Shown: piece after piece, positions 17,991-26,372 of the stretch
Numbering within the stretch: position 1 is the stretch's first letter
Layout: each line of letters opens with the position of its first letter
Source of the DNA: Kitasatospora herbaricolor
Lineage (GTDB): Bacteria > Actinomycetota > Actinomycetes > Streptomycetales > Streptomycetaceae
DNA: 64,000 bases
Reading direction: 5' to 3'
Assembly: GCF_030813695.1 (NCBI RefSeq)
Contig: NZ_JAUSVA010000002.1
Coordinates: forward strand, 868,001 to 932,000
Position numbers and translations under genes: made by a program
Notes under the pieces: generated by a model
What the model was told of the DNA's origin: nothing
Seen by the model: the letters and a program-made list of their open reading frames with translations, nothing else
Databases searched by the model: none

Positions 17991-19360
17991 AAGTCCAGGT
18001 GGAAGGGGTCGTGATGTCCGGGGCCCGCGCCCGCGGCCGCGTCCTGGCGCTACTGATCCCGTCCACCGGCGGCCTCCTCTTCGGCTACGGCACCGGCGGG
18101 ATCGCCGGGGTGCTGCCGCTGATCGGCGAGCAGTACGGCCTGTCGGCGTGGGCCCAGGGGGTGGTGGTGTCCGCCGCCCTGCTCGGCGCGGCCCTCACCG
18201 CCCCCGTCAGCGGCCGGCTCACCGACCGCTTCGGCCGCCGACCGGTGATCGCGGCCGCCGCCGCGGCCTTCGCCCTGGGCACGGCCGTGTCCGCGGCGGC
18301 CGGCGGCCCGGCCGCCCTCGTCCTCGGCCGGTTCCTGGTGGGCCTGGCCCTCGGCGCGATCTCCTTCGCGGTGCCGCTCTACATCGCCGAGATCGCGCCC
18401 CCGGCCCGCCGCGGCGCGCTGGTGACCCTCAACCAACTGATGATCACCATCGGCCTGCTGCTCGCCTACGCGGTGTCGTACGCCCTGCAGTCCGACGGCG
18501 CCTGGCGGCTGATGCTGGCGGCCGGGCTGGCGCCGGCGCTGGTCCTGCTGGTCGGCATGGCCGGTGTGCCCGAGTCGCCGTCCTGGCTGGAGAGCGCGGG
18601 CCACCGGTCACGGGCCCTGGCCGCCGCCGCGGCGCTCGGCCTCCCGCCCGCACCGGAGCGGCTGCCGACCACCGGGCCGCACGGTGGCGGGCCGGACGGT
18701 GGCGGGCCACGCGGTGGGGGCGCCGGGTTCCGGGAGGCGCTCGCCGAGGCCGGGCCCCGGCGGGTCGCACTCGGCCTGGGCATCGCCGTCCTGGTCCACC
18801 TCACCGGTCTCAACACCGCCATCTACTACGCCCCGACGATCCTCGCCGCCTCCGGTCTCACCCCGTCCGGCGGCGTCCTGGGCGCCGTCCTGGTCGGCGT
18901 CTGCAACGTCGCGGCCACGGTGGTGACGATCGCCCTGCTCGACCGGGGCGGCCGGCGGCCGCTGATGCTGGGCGGACTCGCCGCGATGGCCGCCGCGGCC
19001 GCCGGGATCGCCGCCACCGAGTGGTCCGGCGGGCACGCCGGCGCGACCGCGCTGCTCCTCTGCGGATTCATCGTCGCGGGGGCGGTCGGCCCGGCGCCGG
19101 TGTTCTGGGTCTTCGCCGCTGAGATCTACCCGCGACGGGCCCGGGGCGCGCTGATGAGCCTGGCCACGGCGGCGCACTGGGCGGCCGACTTCGTGGTGGC
19201 GACCACCTTCCTCCCGCTCGTCAAAGCCCTGTCGCTGGGCGGTGCGTTCGCCCTGTACGGCGCCGTCACGCTGGCCGCCGCGCTCGGCCTGGCCCGGTGG
19301 ATGCCGGAGACCAAGGGCATCAGCCTGGACGACACGCGCGCGGAACCCGTGCGGGTGTGA
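17882..19360 (+). CDS. MFS sugar/cyclitol transporter
   Basis: From ATG 17882 (overlapping the previous stop) the protein has 492 residues. A second start at ATG 18014, with GGAAGGGG five nt upstream, would remove 44 low-complexity residues and may be the real one. It is a twelve-helix major facilitator of the sugar-porter family: LIPSTGGLLFGYGTGGIAG in helix 1, RFGRRPV between helices 2 and 3, PLYIAEIAP in helix 4, ESPSWL before the central loop, DRGGRRPLML and FAAEIYPRRARG in the second half, and PETKG at the C-terminus. The last is the sugar-porter signature. It could import a sugar precursor or export a cyclitol. Membrane location is certain; substrate is inferred. Confidence 0.9.
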   Translation: MTDFRVTDARGTAAGGTAAGTSAGGTSAGGTDSGGREVQVEGVVMSGARARGRVLALLIPSTGGLLFGYGTGGIAGVLPLIGEQYGLSAWAQGVVVSAALLGAALTAPVSGRLTDRFGRRPVIAAAAAAFALGTAVSAAAGGPAALVLGRFLVGLALGAISFAVPLYIAEIAPPARRGALVTLNQLMITIGLLLAYAVSYALQSDGAWRLMLAAGLAPALVLLVGMAGVPESPSWLESAGHRSRALAAAAALGLPPAPERLPTTGPHGGGPDGGGPRGGGAGFREALAEAGPRRVALGLGIAVLVHLTGLNTAIYYAPTILAASGLTPSGGVLGAVLVGVCNVAATVVTIALLDRGGRRPLMLGGLAAMAAAAAGIAATEWSGGHAGATALLLCGFIVAGAVGPAPVFWVFAAEIYPRRARGALMSLATAAHWAADFVVATTFLPLVKALSLGGAFALYGAVTLAAALGLARWMPETKGISLDDTRAEPVRV

Positions 19361-20040
19361 CAGCGTCGATCGCAGATCCACGCCGGTCACCCACCGGCTC
19401 ACCGCCGACCAGGAAGGCCACCGCCACCTTGCTCCCCGAACTCCACCCCGGCCCTGCCGAAGCGCTGCTCTTCGACTGGGACGGCACCCTCGTCGACAGC
19501 CAGTACGCCAACTACCGCGCGATGGCCGACGTCCTGGCCCCGTACGGGGTGACGCTCCGGCAGGAGTGGTTCGACGCACGGACCGGCCTCTCCTCCGCCG
19601 ACCTGATCCGGGCCCTCGCGGAGGAGGGCGAGGAGGGCGCGGCCGGGGCGGACCTCCCGGTCGAGGAGCTCGTCGCGGCCCGGGACCTGCTCTTCCTCGC
19701 CAACGCCGACCGGATCGAGGTCCATCGGGAGGTCGCGGAGGTGGTGCACGCCCACCACGGCACGCTCCCGATGGCGGTGGCCTCCGGCGGCGCCCGCCTG
19801 ATCATCGAGACCACCATGCGGCACCTCCCCTACCAGGGACTGTTCACCGCCCTGGTCACCCGGGACGAGGTCCGGCGCGGCAAGCCCGCGCCGGACATCT
19901 TCCTGCGGGCCGCCGACGCCCTGGCCGTCCCGCCGGCCCGGTGCCTGGTGTACGAGGACAGCGACGAGGGCATCGAGGCGGCCCGGGCGGCCGGGATGGC
20001 GGTCATCGACGTCCGGCCGGTCACCCGCCGGTCACGATGA
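19357..20040 (+). CDS. HAD-family phosphatase (phosphoglucomutase/phosphatase-like)
   Basis: From GTG 19357, overlapping the transporter stop (GTGA), the protein has 227 residues; TTG 19429 with AGGAAGG 11 nt upstream would give 203 and a more typical N-terminus. Motif I is FDWDGTLVDSQ with the nucleophilic Asp and acid/base Asp, motif II AVASGGARL, motif III Lys in RRGKPAPDIF, and motif IV YEDSDEGIEAA. It has the cap-insertion length of subfamily IA. In cyclitol pathways such enzymes dephosphorylate cyclitol phosphates (compare ValD/GlgP-type steps), so it may act on the C7 cyclitol phosphate. Last gene of the operon; the next gene is convergent. Confidence 0.85.
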   Translation: MTASIADPRRSPTGSPPTRKATATLLPELHPGPAEALLFDWDGTLVDSQYANYRAMADVLAPYGVTLRQEWFDARTGLSSADLIRALAEEGEEGAAGADLPVEELVAARDLLFLANADRIEVHREVAEVVHAHHGTLPMAVASGGARLIIETTMRHLPYQGLFTALVTRDEVRRGKPAPDIFLRAADALAVPPARCLVYEDSDEGIEAARAAGMAVIDVRPVTRRSR

Positions 20041-20108
20041 GGGAGGCCGGCGGGCCGACGGCCGGCTCTCGGTGGAGCAGCCCGGCGCGGGGGTGTGCTG
20101 GCGCCCGG

Positions 20109-22100
20109 TCAGGCCGGCTGCCCCTGACGGGCGGCCGTCTCCGGATCGCGGCCGTCGCCCTCCAGCAGTACGGATGCCTCCCCGGTGTCCCCGCCTCCCG
20201 GCCCGGCGATGGTGCCCCGATGGATCACGTAGTGGTGCGGAGCCATCGCGGTGTCCCGCCCTGGCAGCGCGTCGACCAGCGCCCGGTGCACGGTGAGCGG
20301 GGTGAGTCGGGACTCCTCCAGGTCCGCGGTGCCGGTCCAGAGATGGGCGACCAGTCGGCCACCGGTCAGCTCGACGCGGGCGGTCAGCTTCGGGACCGGG
20401 GCGGCCGCCTTCGGGACGAACGCGTTCGCAACGACCACGTTCGCGACGACCGCGTTCGACACGACCGTGTTTGTCACGTTCACGTTCGGAACGGCCGCGC
20501 TCGGAGCTTCCACGTTCGTGACGACCATGTTCGTTACGGCCGCGTTCGTCACACTCGCGTTCGGGACGACCGCGTTCGGGACGACCGTGTTCGGAACGGC
20601 CACGGCCCCCAGGTCCAAGTCCCGCACAGCGGTTGTCGCCACGTCCGCGCCCAGGACGTCGGCGAGCAGCTCGCGGACGGCGTCCAGGTCGATCCAGGAC
20701 CCGTCGACCTGGTGCCAGTCCCCCTCCCGCACGCCCGGACGGACCGCGGTCAGTGCCTCCAGCCCGGCCAGCGGCACCGGGCCGGTCGCGGCGGCCCTGA
20801 CCACCGCCAGCAGCCCGCGGGCGAAGTCCTCGATCTCCGTCCGGTCCAGCACCTGCGGGCAGGCCAGCAGGGCGAGTTCGAGCGAGCCGTTGACCCGCAG
20901 GATGTTGAACATCAGCCGGACCGGAACGCGCTGGTCGGGGAACCAGCTGATCTCGGGGTCGGCCACCGCGGCCGGCCGGGCCTCGGAGGCCGATTCGGGG
21001 ATCGTCAGACTGAGGTCGTTCACCACCACGTGCCGGGCGAACCGGGAGCCGCGCAGGTGGGCGATGTCGTCGATCATCCGCCAGATCTGATCGGCGTCGA
21101 AGGTGCTGTGCCAGTAGCCGGCCAGCGAGGCCGCCTTGGTGTGGCCGATCACCTCGTCCAGGTCCCGCAGGCCCGTGTCCACGGACAGGAACGCGTCCTG
21201 GGCGAGGGTGCCGATGTAGTCGGCCATCACCGGGCGGTGCCGGTTGGCCGAGAGTGCCGCGATCACCAGCCGGGGCTGATCCGCGCGGTGCGCGACCAGC
21301 GCGGCGAAGGCCGCCAGCAGCACCACGGAGGGGCTGGCCCCGGTCCGCAGCGAGGCGGCGGCGAGATGCTCCGCCGCCTCCCGCGAGCGGAGGATCAGGG
21401 TCGAGACCACGTCCGGCGGCCCGGTGATCCGGGAGTCCGCGAACACGGCCTGCGGGCCGGTGCGCAGGATCCGCTCCCAGTGCCGCAGCGAGGCGGTGGC
21501 ACGGCGGCGGCCCAAGGCGGAACTCTCGAACGCGGCCACCTCCAGGGGTGTCCGCGCGGTGGCGGGCGGCAGTTCCTTGCCGGCCGCGAGCAACAGCCAC
21601 TCCTGGATCAGCAGGGCGGTGGCCGCACCGTCCGCGCCGGAGTGGCAGACCACCACCGCCATCCGGACCGGCCGGTCCTCCGCGGTCACCAGGGTGCAGC
21701 GCAGCGGGAAGTCGGCGGCCAGGTCGAAGGCCACGGCGTTGTCGGTGCGCGCCAGGTCGTCGGCCAGCCGGTCGAGTTCACGCTCGTCGAGCGGGCCCGC
21801 CTCCACCACCCGGACGGTGAACTCCCCTTCTCCCCGGACTTCCTGACGGGCCGGGAAGCCGTCCGGACCGGGCGGGAAGACCGTCCGCAGCGAGGCGTGC
21901 CGCTCGGCCAGGGTGCGCAGTGCGGCCAGCGCCGCGGGCAGGTCGGTACCGGCCGGCACCGGCCAGACGGCTTCCTTGTTGATCTGTTCGGGGTCGTCGC
22001 GCCGGATGCAGCGGATCATGTTGTCCTGGCCCATGGTGAGCGGCCCCGAGCCGCCGCCTTCGGCGCTGTAGCGGACTGTGATCCGCCTGGTCCGTGTCAC
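20109..22100 (-). CDS. Stand-alone condensation-domain-like acyltransferase with pentad-repeat insert
   Basis: The protein has 663 residues from GTG 22100 (GAAGGA about 10 nt upstream). The first about 440 residues have the NRPS condensation-domain/CoA-acyltransferase fold. The catalytic motif appears as CHSGADG near residue 150, keeping the second His and the Asp-Gly of HHxxxDG. FSTFDADQIW and FNILRVNGSLELALL mark the second half. Around residues 500-565 there are about 13 copies of x-V-(P/T/S/A)-N-x, followed by about 95 residues of unknown fold. No adenylation or carrier domain is attached, so it would work in trans on the free carrier proteins of the cluster. An operator and -10 box lie just upstream (22148-22184). 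Confidence 0.78.
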   Translation of the reverse strand: MTRTRRITVRYSAEGGGSGPLTMGQDNMIRCIRRDDPEQINKEAVWPVPAGTDLPAALAALRTLAERHASLRTVFPPGPDGFPARQEVRGEGEFTVRVVEAGPLDERELDRLADDLARTDNAVAFDLAADFPLRCTLVTAEDRPVRMAVVVCHSGADGAATALLIQEWLLLAAGKELPPATARTPLEVAAFESSALGRRRATASLRHWERILRTGPQAVFADSRITGPPDVVSTLILRSREAAEHLAAASLRTGASPSVVLLAAFAALVAHRADQPRLVIAALSANRHRPVMADYIGTLAQDAFLSVDTGLRDLDEVIGHTKAASLAGYWHSTFDADQIWRMIDDIAHLRGSRFARHVVVNDLSLTIPESASEARPAAVADPEISWFPDQRVPVRLMFNILRVNGSLELALLACPQVLDRTEIEDFARGLLAVVRAAATGPVPLAGLEALTAVRPGVREGDWHQVDGSWIDLDAVRELLADVLGADVATTAVRDLDLGAVAVPNTVVPNAVVPNASVTNAAVTNMVVTNVEAPSAAVPNVNVTNTVVSNAVVANVVVANAFVPKAAAPVPKLTARVELTGGRLVAHLWTGTADLEESRLTPLTVHRALVDALPGRDTAMAPHHYVIHRGTIAGPGGGDTGEASVLLEGDGRDPETAARQGQPA
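20404..20602. repeat. About 13 imperfect 15-bp repeats encoding a V-x-N pentad
   Basis: On the minus strand each 15-bp unit encodes x-V-(P/T/S/A)-N-x, for example VVPNA, SVTNA, AVTNM, NVTNT, VVANV. Spacing is exact, so frame is kept. It does not fit the A(D/N)LxX pentapeptide-repeat consensus because the central Leu/Phe is missing. Confidence 0.8.
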
Positions 22101-22147
22101 GTCGCACGCGTCCTTCGGCCGGCCCGTCTCAGCGGGTGTGGGTGGGG

Positions 22148-22184
22148 ACGCTATCAGCGCCCCCGTTCATTGGTCCATACCAAA
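22148..22184 (-). promoter_or_regulatory. HutC/DasR-like operator plus -10 box for the condensation gene
   Basis: The 16-mer at 22169-22184 (ATTGGTCCATACCAAA on plus) contains the perfect arms TTGGT/ACCAA. On the minus strand its core is GTATGGAC, one mismatch from the HutC-subfamily GntR core GTMTAKAC. TAGCGT (minus strand, 22148-22153) fits a TANNNT -10, 15 nt away, placing the operator over the -35 region. Confidence 0.65.
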
Positions 22185-22206
22185 CCGGTGATCCGGTGAC
22201 ACCGGA

Positions 22207-23103
22207 TCAGTTCCCGCCACGGATCGACTCGACGAGGGACTGCGGCCAGTCGGCGGGGCGCCCGCCGTGGGCGTGCAGCAGCGCGAGGGCGATCCGCTCG
22301 ATCCCGAAGGCCATGCAGGCGGTGTTGCCCGGGGCGCCCTCCCCGGTGAACCCGAACACCTCGCCGAAGTGGTCCTTGTGGAAGTTCGCCGAGGCGATCG
22401 CCTGCACCAGCCCGTCGGCCACCGGGACCTTGAGTTCGTACTTCAACTCCTGCGCCCGCTGGGCCGCCTGGAACAGCCGCCGGGTGGGGCCGAAGAACGG
22501 GTCGTCGGCCACCTCGATCTCCACCTTGAGCGACATCCCGCGCAGCCAGCCGGCCACCGTTTCCAGCCAGGCCGCCCGCCAGCCCAGGCAGTGCGCCTCG
22601 GTGCCGGCCGTGACCAGCTCCACCATCCGGAAGCTGCGCAGCCGGCCGGGCTCGCTGGTGGCCTCCTGCCGGAAGCACTGCCCCTCCACGGCGAACCGCT
22701 CGGGTTGCGCCAACTCCTTTCCGGCCAGCCCCGCGTAGACGGGGTAGCAGGCGGCGGGCAGCAGCACCAGGTCGCCGGGGCGCTGCGCGGAGTCCCAGGC
22801 GCCGCCCTCGACGGCGTGCGGGGCGAGCTCCTTCCACTCCGCCGGCGTCCCGGCGAAGCTGTGCACCGTGCCCAGCAGTTGCGGGAACGCCTTCACGTAG
22901 CCGGCCCGCTCGACCAGGGCCCGTGGGACCACCGGCGGGATCGCCAGCCGGGGGAACCCCTCGTCCGCGGCCAGGGCGTCGATGCCCTGGCGGAGCAGGG
23001 CGACCACGGCCTCGAACGGCGCCGGGTACAGCTGGACGCCGGGTGCGCCGGTCGGGATCGGGGCGGCCTCGCCGTCGGGGATGGTGAAGTGAGTACTCGT
23101 CAT
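22207..23103 (-). CDS. Amino acid:[carrier protein] ligase (seryl-tRNA-synthetase-like)
   Basis: The protein has 298 residues from ATG 23103. It is a class II aminoacyl-tRNA-synthetase catalytic core without the tRNA-binding arm of SerRS. Motif 2 is CFRQEATSEPGRLRSFRM, motif 3 is FGIERIALALL. Cys in EGQCFRQE, Glu in RMVELV and Cys in NTACMAFG match the zinc-ligand pattern of the bacterial Gly/Ala:[carrier protein] ligases. Such enzymes adenylate a small amino acid and load it on the phosphopantetheine of a carrier protein. It sits beside a PPTase and an ACP, which supports a loading role. The amino acid cannot be read from sequence. Confidence 0.85.
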   Translation of the reverse strand: MTSTHFTIPDGEAAPIPTGAPGVQLYPAPFEAVVALLRQGIDALAADEGFPRLAIPPVVPRALVERAGYVKAFPQLLGTVHSFAGTPAEWKELAPHAVEGGAWDSAQRPGDLVLLPAACYPVYAGLAGKELAQPERFAVEGQCFRQEATSEPGRLRSFRMVELVTAGTEAHCLGWRAAWLETVAGWLRGMSLKVEIEVADDPFFGPTRRLFQAAQRAQELKYELKVPVADGLVQAIASANFHKDHFGEVFGFTGEGAPGNTACMAFGIERIALALLHAHGGRPADWPQSLVESIRGGN

Positions 23104-23142
23104 GTCCTGTTCTTCCCTGCTCGGTTCGGAGGAGGCCACGGT

Positions 23143-23955
23143 TCAGCGGATGAACGGGAGGCCGGCGGCGGTCCACCGCCGGCGGCGGACCAGGAACGGG
23201 CGGTCGCCCTCGACCGCGACGGCGGCCCGGAACGGCCCGGGCACGGGGACGTCCCGCACCCAGCACGGCCCCGGGTCGAGCGGACCGGCGTCCGGCAGCC
23301 GCAGCGGGACGGGGCCGGCCAGCGGCAGGCCGAGCCCCTGGGCCAGCCGCCCGCCGTAGACCTTCACGCAGGCCTCGCGGCGGCACCAGAGGCGGGTGAA
23401 GCGTTCGGCCCGGGCGCCCGGCGAGCGGGCCGCCGCCACGAACCGGACGTCGGTGTCGGGGAAGTACCGGCTGGCGACCCGGGCCGCCACCCGTTCGTCC
23501 CTGATCTCCTCGACGTCGGCCCCCACCCGCCGCCCTTCGGCCAGGGCCAGCACGGCGAGCGCGCCGGAGGCCGACCAGCTGAGCCGTAGCCGGGAGCCGG
23601 CCACCGAGCCGTCGGGCACCGGCTCCGGTTTGCCGTGCGGGCCGCGCCGCCAGACCAGGTCGACGGGCGCCACCCCGAGCCGCTCGGCGGCGAGCAGCCG
23701 GACGACGCCGTGCACCACGGTGAAGCGGTCGGTCCGTTCGGGGTCGCGGCCGGCTCCGGCCCGGTGGAGCTCGGTGCGGTCGAGCAGCTGCCGCAGCCGG
23801 TGGACGACCGGCGCGGGCTGGTCGGTCCGGATCACCCAGAGGTCCACCGGGTCGGGTTCGAGGTCGGGTGTCGCCGGTCCGGCGCCCGGGTCCGGGTGCA
23901 GGTGCAGGTGCAGGTCCTGGTCCTGGTGCAGGTCCGGAGCCCCGCCGGTGGTCAT
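23143..23955 (-). CDS. 4'-phosphopantetheinyl transferase, Sfp type
   Basis: The protein has 270 residues from ATG 23955, overlapping the upstream KS-like gene (ATGA). Signature motifs: VGADVEEIR (Mg-binding Asp/Glu, about 150) and FTRLWCRREACVKVYGGRL (the W-x-x-(K/R)EA-x-x-K motif, about 195). It transfers phosphopantetheine from CoA to the conserved Ser of carrier proteins in this cluster. The N-terminal about 40 residues are low complexity (alternating Asp/His/Leu, DQDLHLHLHPD) and unusual for the family. Coupled to the KS-like gene upstream and 39 nt from the ligase gene downstream, it is part of one loading operon. Confidence 0.9.
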   Translation of the reverse strand: MTTGGAPDLHQDQDLHLHLHPDPGAGPATPDLEPDPVDLWVIRTDQPAPVVHRLRQLLDRTELHRAGAGRDPERTDRFTVVHGVVRLLAAERLGVAPVDLVWRRGPHGKPEPVPDGSVAGSRLRLSWSASGALAVLALAEGRRVGADVEEIRDERVAARVASRYFPDTDVRFVAAARSPGARAERFTRLWCRREACVKVYGGRLAQGLGLPLAGPVPLRLPDAGPLDPGPCWVRDVPVPGPFRAAVAVEGDRPFLVRRRRWTAAGLPFIR

Positions 23956-24898
23956 GGCGTGGCCTCCGGCAGCAGGGTGAGGGTGCTCAGCCGTCCGAGC
24001 CGCCGGTCGAGGTCGGCCACCAGCACGGGCCGTCGCTCGGCCCGCCAGCCGGGCAGCCGCTCGGCGAGTGCGGTCCAGATCCCGGTGAGCGGTTGCCCGT
24101 CCCGGGCCGCCGCCGTCCGGTCGGGTCCCGATCCGCCGGCCGGGCCGGGCCGGGCCGGGCGGTGGTCCCCGAGTACCGCACCTGGGACGGCGCGGTGAGC
24201 CCGGACCCGAGGACGAGGGCCGCCGCCGGGCCGAGCGCCGCCCACTCGGCCCGGACCAGCTCGGGAGCCGGATCCGCGGCCGGTCCGGAGGACTGCCGGA
24301 CCACCGCGCCGCCGCCGTCACCGCGCGCACCGCCGTCCGCCTCGCAGACCAGCAGGACCGCGCAGTGCCGCTGCGGCAGTGCCACCGGCCGCGCCGGTTC
24401 GTGGTGCAGGTGGGCCGCCTCCACCACCAGGACCACCGCCCGACGGCAGGCCCCTGTCCGGGCGTAGTCGGTGGCGATCCGCAGCGCCGTGAACGGAGCT
24501 GCGGATCCCTGGTCGCAGACGGCGAAGGCCAGCGGCGAGCCCGGGCAGAACCGGCTGAGGTGGAGGGCGGCGGAGCGGCCCGGCCGTACGTCGGGGGACG
24601 AGAAGGCGAGGATCAGCAGGTCCACCTGCTCGTCCTCGGACAGGGCGTCCCGCAGCAGGCCCTCGGCCATCTCCCCGTAGGAGTGGCCGACGCCCTCCGC
24701 CAGCAGGTCCTCGCGGAGCGGGACGCCGTACGGGCGGGTCAGGTCGGAGACGAATACCCGCAGGTCGGGGTCGAGCGAGGTTTCCGACCGGCCGCCGAAG
24801 TCCCTGGTGACGACCCGCGCGACGCGCAGTCCGGGCCCCGCCGTACCGCCCGGCCGGACGGCGCCGACGACGGAGGCGGGGGCGGTCGCGCCTGGCAT
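23952..24898 (-). pseudogene. Ketosynthase-like (thiolase-fold) gene broken by a frameshift
   Basis: ATG 24898 starts a frame with KS/thiolase-like character: YGEMAEGLLRDALSEDEQVDL, LILAFSSPDVRPGR, FAVCDQGSAAPFTALR with a Cys at the usual nucleophile position (about 145), and RAVVLVVEAAHLH. The frame stays protein-like to VRYSGTTARPGPA, then becomes Arg/Pro-rich and ends at 23987. A second frame (-1/+2) continues sensibly as GIWTALAERLPGW, RRPVLVADLDRRLGRLST and ends at 23952 with an ATGA overlap to the PPTase. The switch coincides with (CGGGC)4 at 24141-24160; removing one 5-bp unit restores a single frame of about 313 residues. It may be a sequencing error, a real mutation or phase variation. 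Confidence 0.7.
24141..24160. repeat. Pentanucleotide repeat (CGGGC)4 at the frameshift point
   Basis: There are four perfect 5-bp units inside the KS-like gene. Loss of one unit (5 nt, equal to 2 modulo 3) joins the two reading frames. Confidence 0.9.
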
Positions 24899-24902
24899 CC
24901 GG

Positions 24903-25190
24903 TCAGTCCTCGGCGATGACGTGTCCGGCGACGAAGTCGGCCAGGCTGGCGACCGAGCGCAGGTCGTCCTCGCCGATCTCCTCGACGTCGACCTGGATGT
25001 CGAGCGACTCCTCCAGCTCCAGGATGAGTTCCAGGGTGCCGGCCGAGGTCAGGCCGAGGTCGTCGAAGAGGCAGGCGTTCTCCGGCACCTCGGCGAGTTC
25101 GCGCTTCAGTACGCGCGGCAGCAGGTCACCGATGCTTCGGAGGACCTGGCCGCGCAGTTCGGCGTCGGTCCGTACCGCGGAGTCTGACAT
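24903..25190 (-). CDS. Acyl carrier protein
   Basis: The protein has 95 residues from ATG 25190. It is a single carrier-protein domain: the phosphopantetheine site is DLGLTSAGTLELILELE (Ser at about 49), flanked by helices LRGQVLRSIGDLLPRVL and DLRSVASLADFVAGHV. The overall charge is acidic, as in type II ACPs. It lies 4 nt before the KS-like gene and upstream of the PPTase and the amino acid:[carrier protein] ligase, so it is the best candidate to receive the amino acid. It could equally carry the KASIII product. Confidence 0.88.
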   Translation of the reverse strand: MSDSAVRTDAELRGQVLRSIGDLLPRVLKRELAEVPENACLFDDLGLTSAGTLELILELEESLDIQVDVEEIGEDDLRSVASLADFVAGHVIAED

Positions 25191-25344
25191 GGCTATCCCG
25201 TCCCGTCGTGCGTGGAGGAGTGGACTTGTCCGGGCCCGGCCCGGAGCTCGCCGGCGCGCGGCCCGGTGGTCGCGGGCAGCGGTCCGGGCGCCGGCGGTCG
25301 GCGGTGGCTGGATGTACCTACGGGGATTGTCGGCTGATGGTCCG

Positions 25345-26277
25345 TCAGTGCATGACGACCATGGCCGAGAAGGTGGCTCCGATGCCGGCGGCGGCGATCA
25401 GGTAGCGGTCACCCTGGTGGAGCAGGCCCCGTGTGGTGGCGGTGTGCAGATTGATGAAAGCGTCCGCAGCGAAACTGTGCCCGACCGATGGCACGTTGTC
25501 CAGCACCACCTTGTCGACCGGATAACCGATCCGGCGACAGATCGCCCGCCAGGAAACCTGGTTGACGTTGTGCGGAAGCAGCAGCGCGATGTCCGACAGG
25601 TCTAGTCCTGCCTGGTCGAGCGCGGCTTGGACGGCCTCGGCCATCACCTCCGGGTAGTCCCGCTGGTAGCGCGCCAGCAGATCCGGATCCTCGGCCAGCC
25701 GGCCGTCGAACTCCGGTCGCTGCCGGACGGCGTAGGCGAGCACGCGGTCGCGTTCGCCCTCGGCCCGGACCAGGCAGGCCGCCGCGCCCTCGCCGAAGAC
25801 GGACGTCTCCGGCACCAGCTGGGCGTCCCTGGTGAAGGTCTTCTCCCCGGTCAGCACCAGCGCCAGGGCGTCCGGGTCGGGCTCGCCGGCCAGCAGCCGG
25901 CCGGCCAGGTCGACCGCCAGCAGCCCCACCGCGCAAGCGTGGTGGGTGACGGTGAAGGCGTTGGCGCCGCTCAGGCCGAAGCGGTCGAGCAGGTCGTGCA
26001 GGGGGTTCAGCGGGTAGGGCACGGCCACCGGCATGCTCCGCGCGTGCAGCACGAAGCGGACCTGGTGCTCGCGCCCGCGCAGTTCCGGCAGTGCCTCCAA
26101 CGCGCCGGTCAGCAGGTCGAGCAGCGTCCCGTCCGGATCCAGGCGCACCTGGTCCAGGCCGTGGAAGCGGCGGAAGAGTCGAAGTTGACGTGGGGTCAGG
26201 CCGATCCGGGCCCCTACCGCCTCGATGGGAACGGTGTGGCGGGGCAGGTGAACGGCCACTGCCTCCAGTGCGGTCAC
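25345..26277 (-). CDS. 3-oxoacyl-ACP synthase III-like ketosynthase
   Basis: The protein has 310 residues from GTG 26277, a start with no strong Shine-Dalgarno site that may be leaderless. KASIII fold: nucleophile Cys in THHACAVGLLA (about 112, the position used by FabH), His in LLPHNVNQVSW (about 236), and a third position where FabH has Asn in GNTS but here SVGHSFAAD has His (about 269). That variant occurs in actinobacterial KASIII-like acyltransferases that make C-C or ester bonds in secondary metabolism. It carries a CTA codon inside a dre-like palindrome (25598-25609). It probably primes or extends an acyl chain on the adjacent ACP. Confidence 0.85.
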   Translation of the reverse strand: MTALEAVAVHLPRHTVPIEAVGARIGLTPRQLRLFRRFHGLDQVRLDPDGTLLDLLTGALEALPELRGREHQVRFVLHARSMPVAVPYPLNPLHDLLDRFGLSGANAFTVTHHACAVGLLAVDLAGRLLAGEPDPDALALVLTGEKTFTRDAQLVPETSVFGEGAAACLVRAEGERDRVLAYAVRQRPEFDGRLAEDPDLLARYQRDYPEVMAEAVQAALDQAGLDLSDIALLLPHNVNQVSWRAICRRIGYPVDKVVLDNVPSVGHSFAADAFINLHTATTRGLLHQGDRYLIAAAGIGATFSAMVVMH

Positions 26278-26372
26278 CCGGGCTAGTATTCCGACGCCCG
26301 CCGGGTCGCACAAGTGATCACGGGCTGTCGCGCATTCCCCGCCCCCGTGCCGTCGAGCAGGTGGAGCCCCCC

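Noticed and set aside
24141..24160. Programmed ribosomal frameshift in the KS-like gene
   Set aside because: No slippery heptamer or downstream pseudoknot is evident; repeat-unit gain is the simpler explanation.
26278..26330. Leaderless promoter for the KASIII gene (TTGTGC and AATACT on the minus strand)
   Set aside because: Spacing is acceptable but the -10 does not fit TANNNT; too weak to list as a feature.
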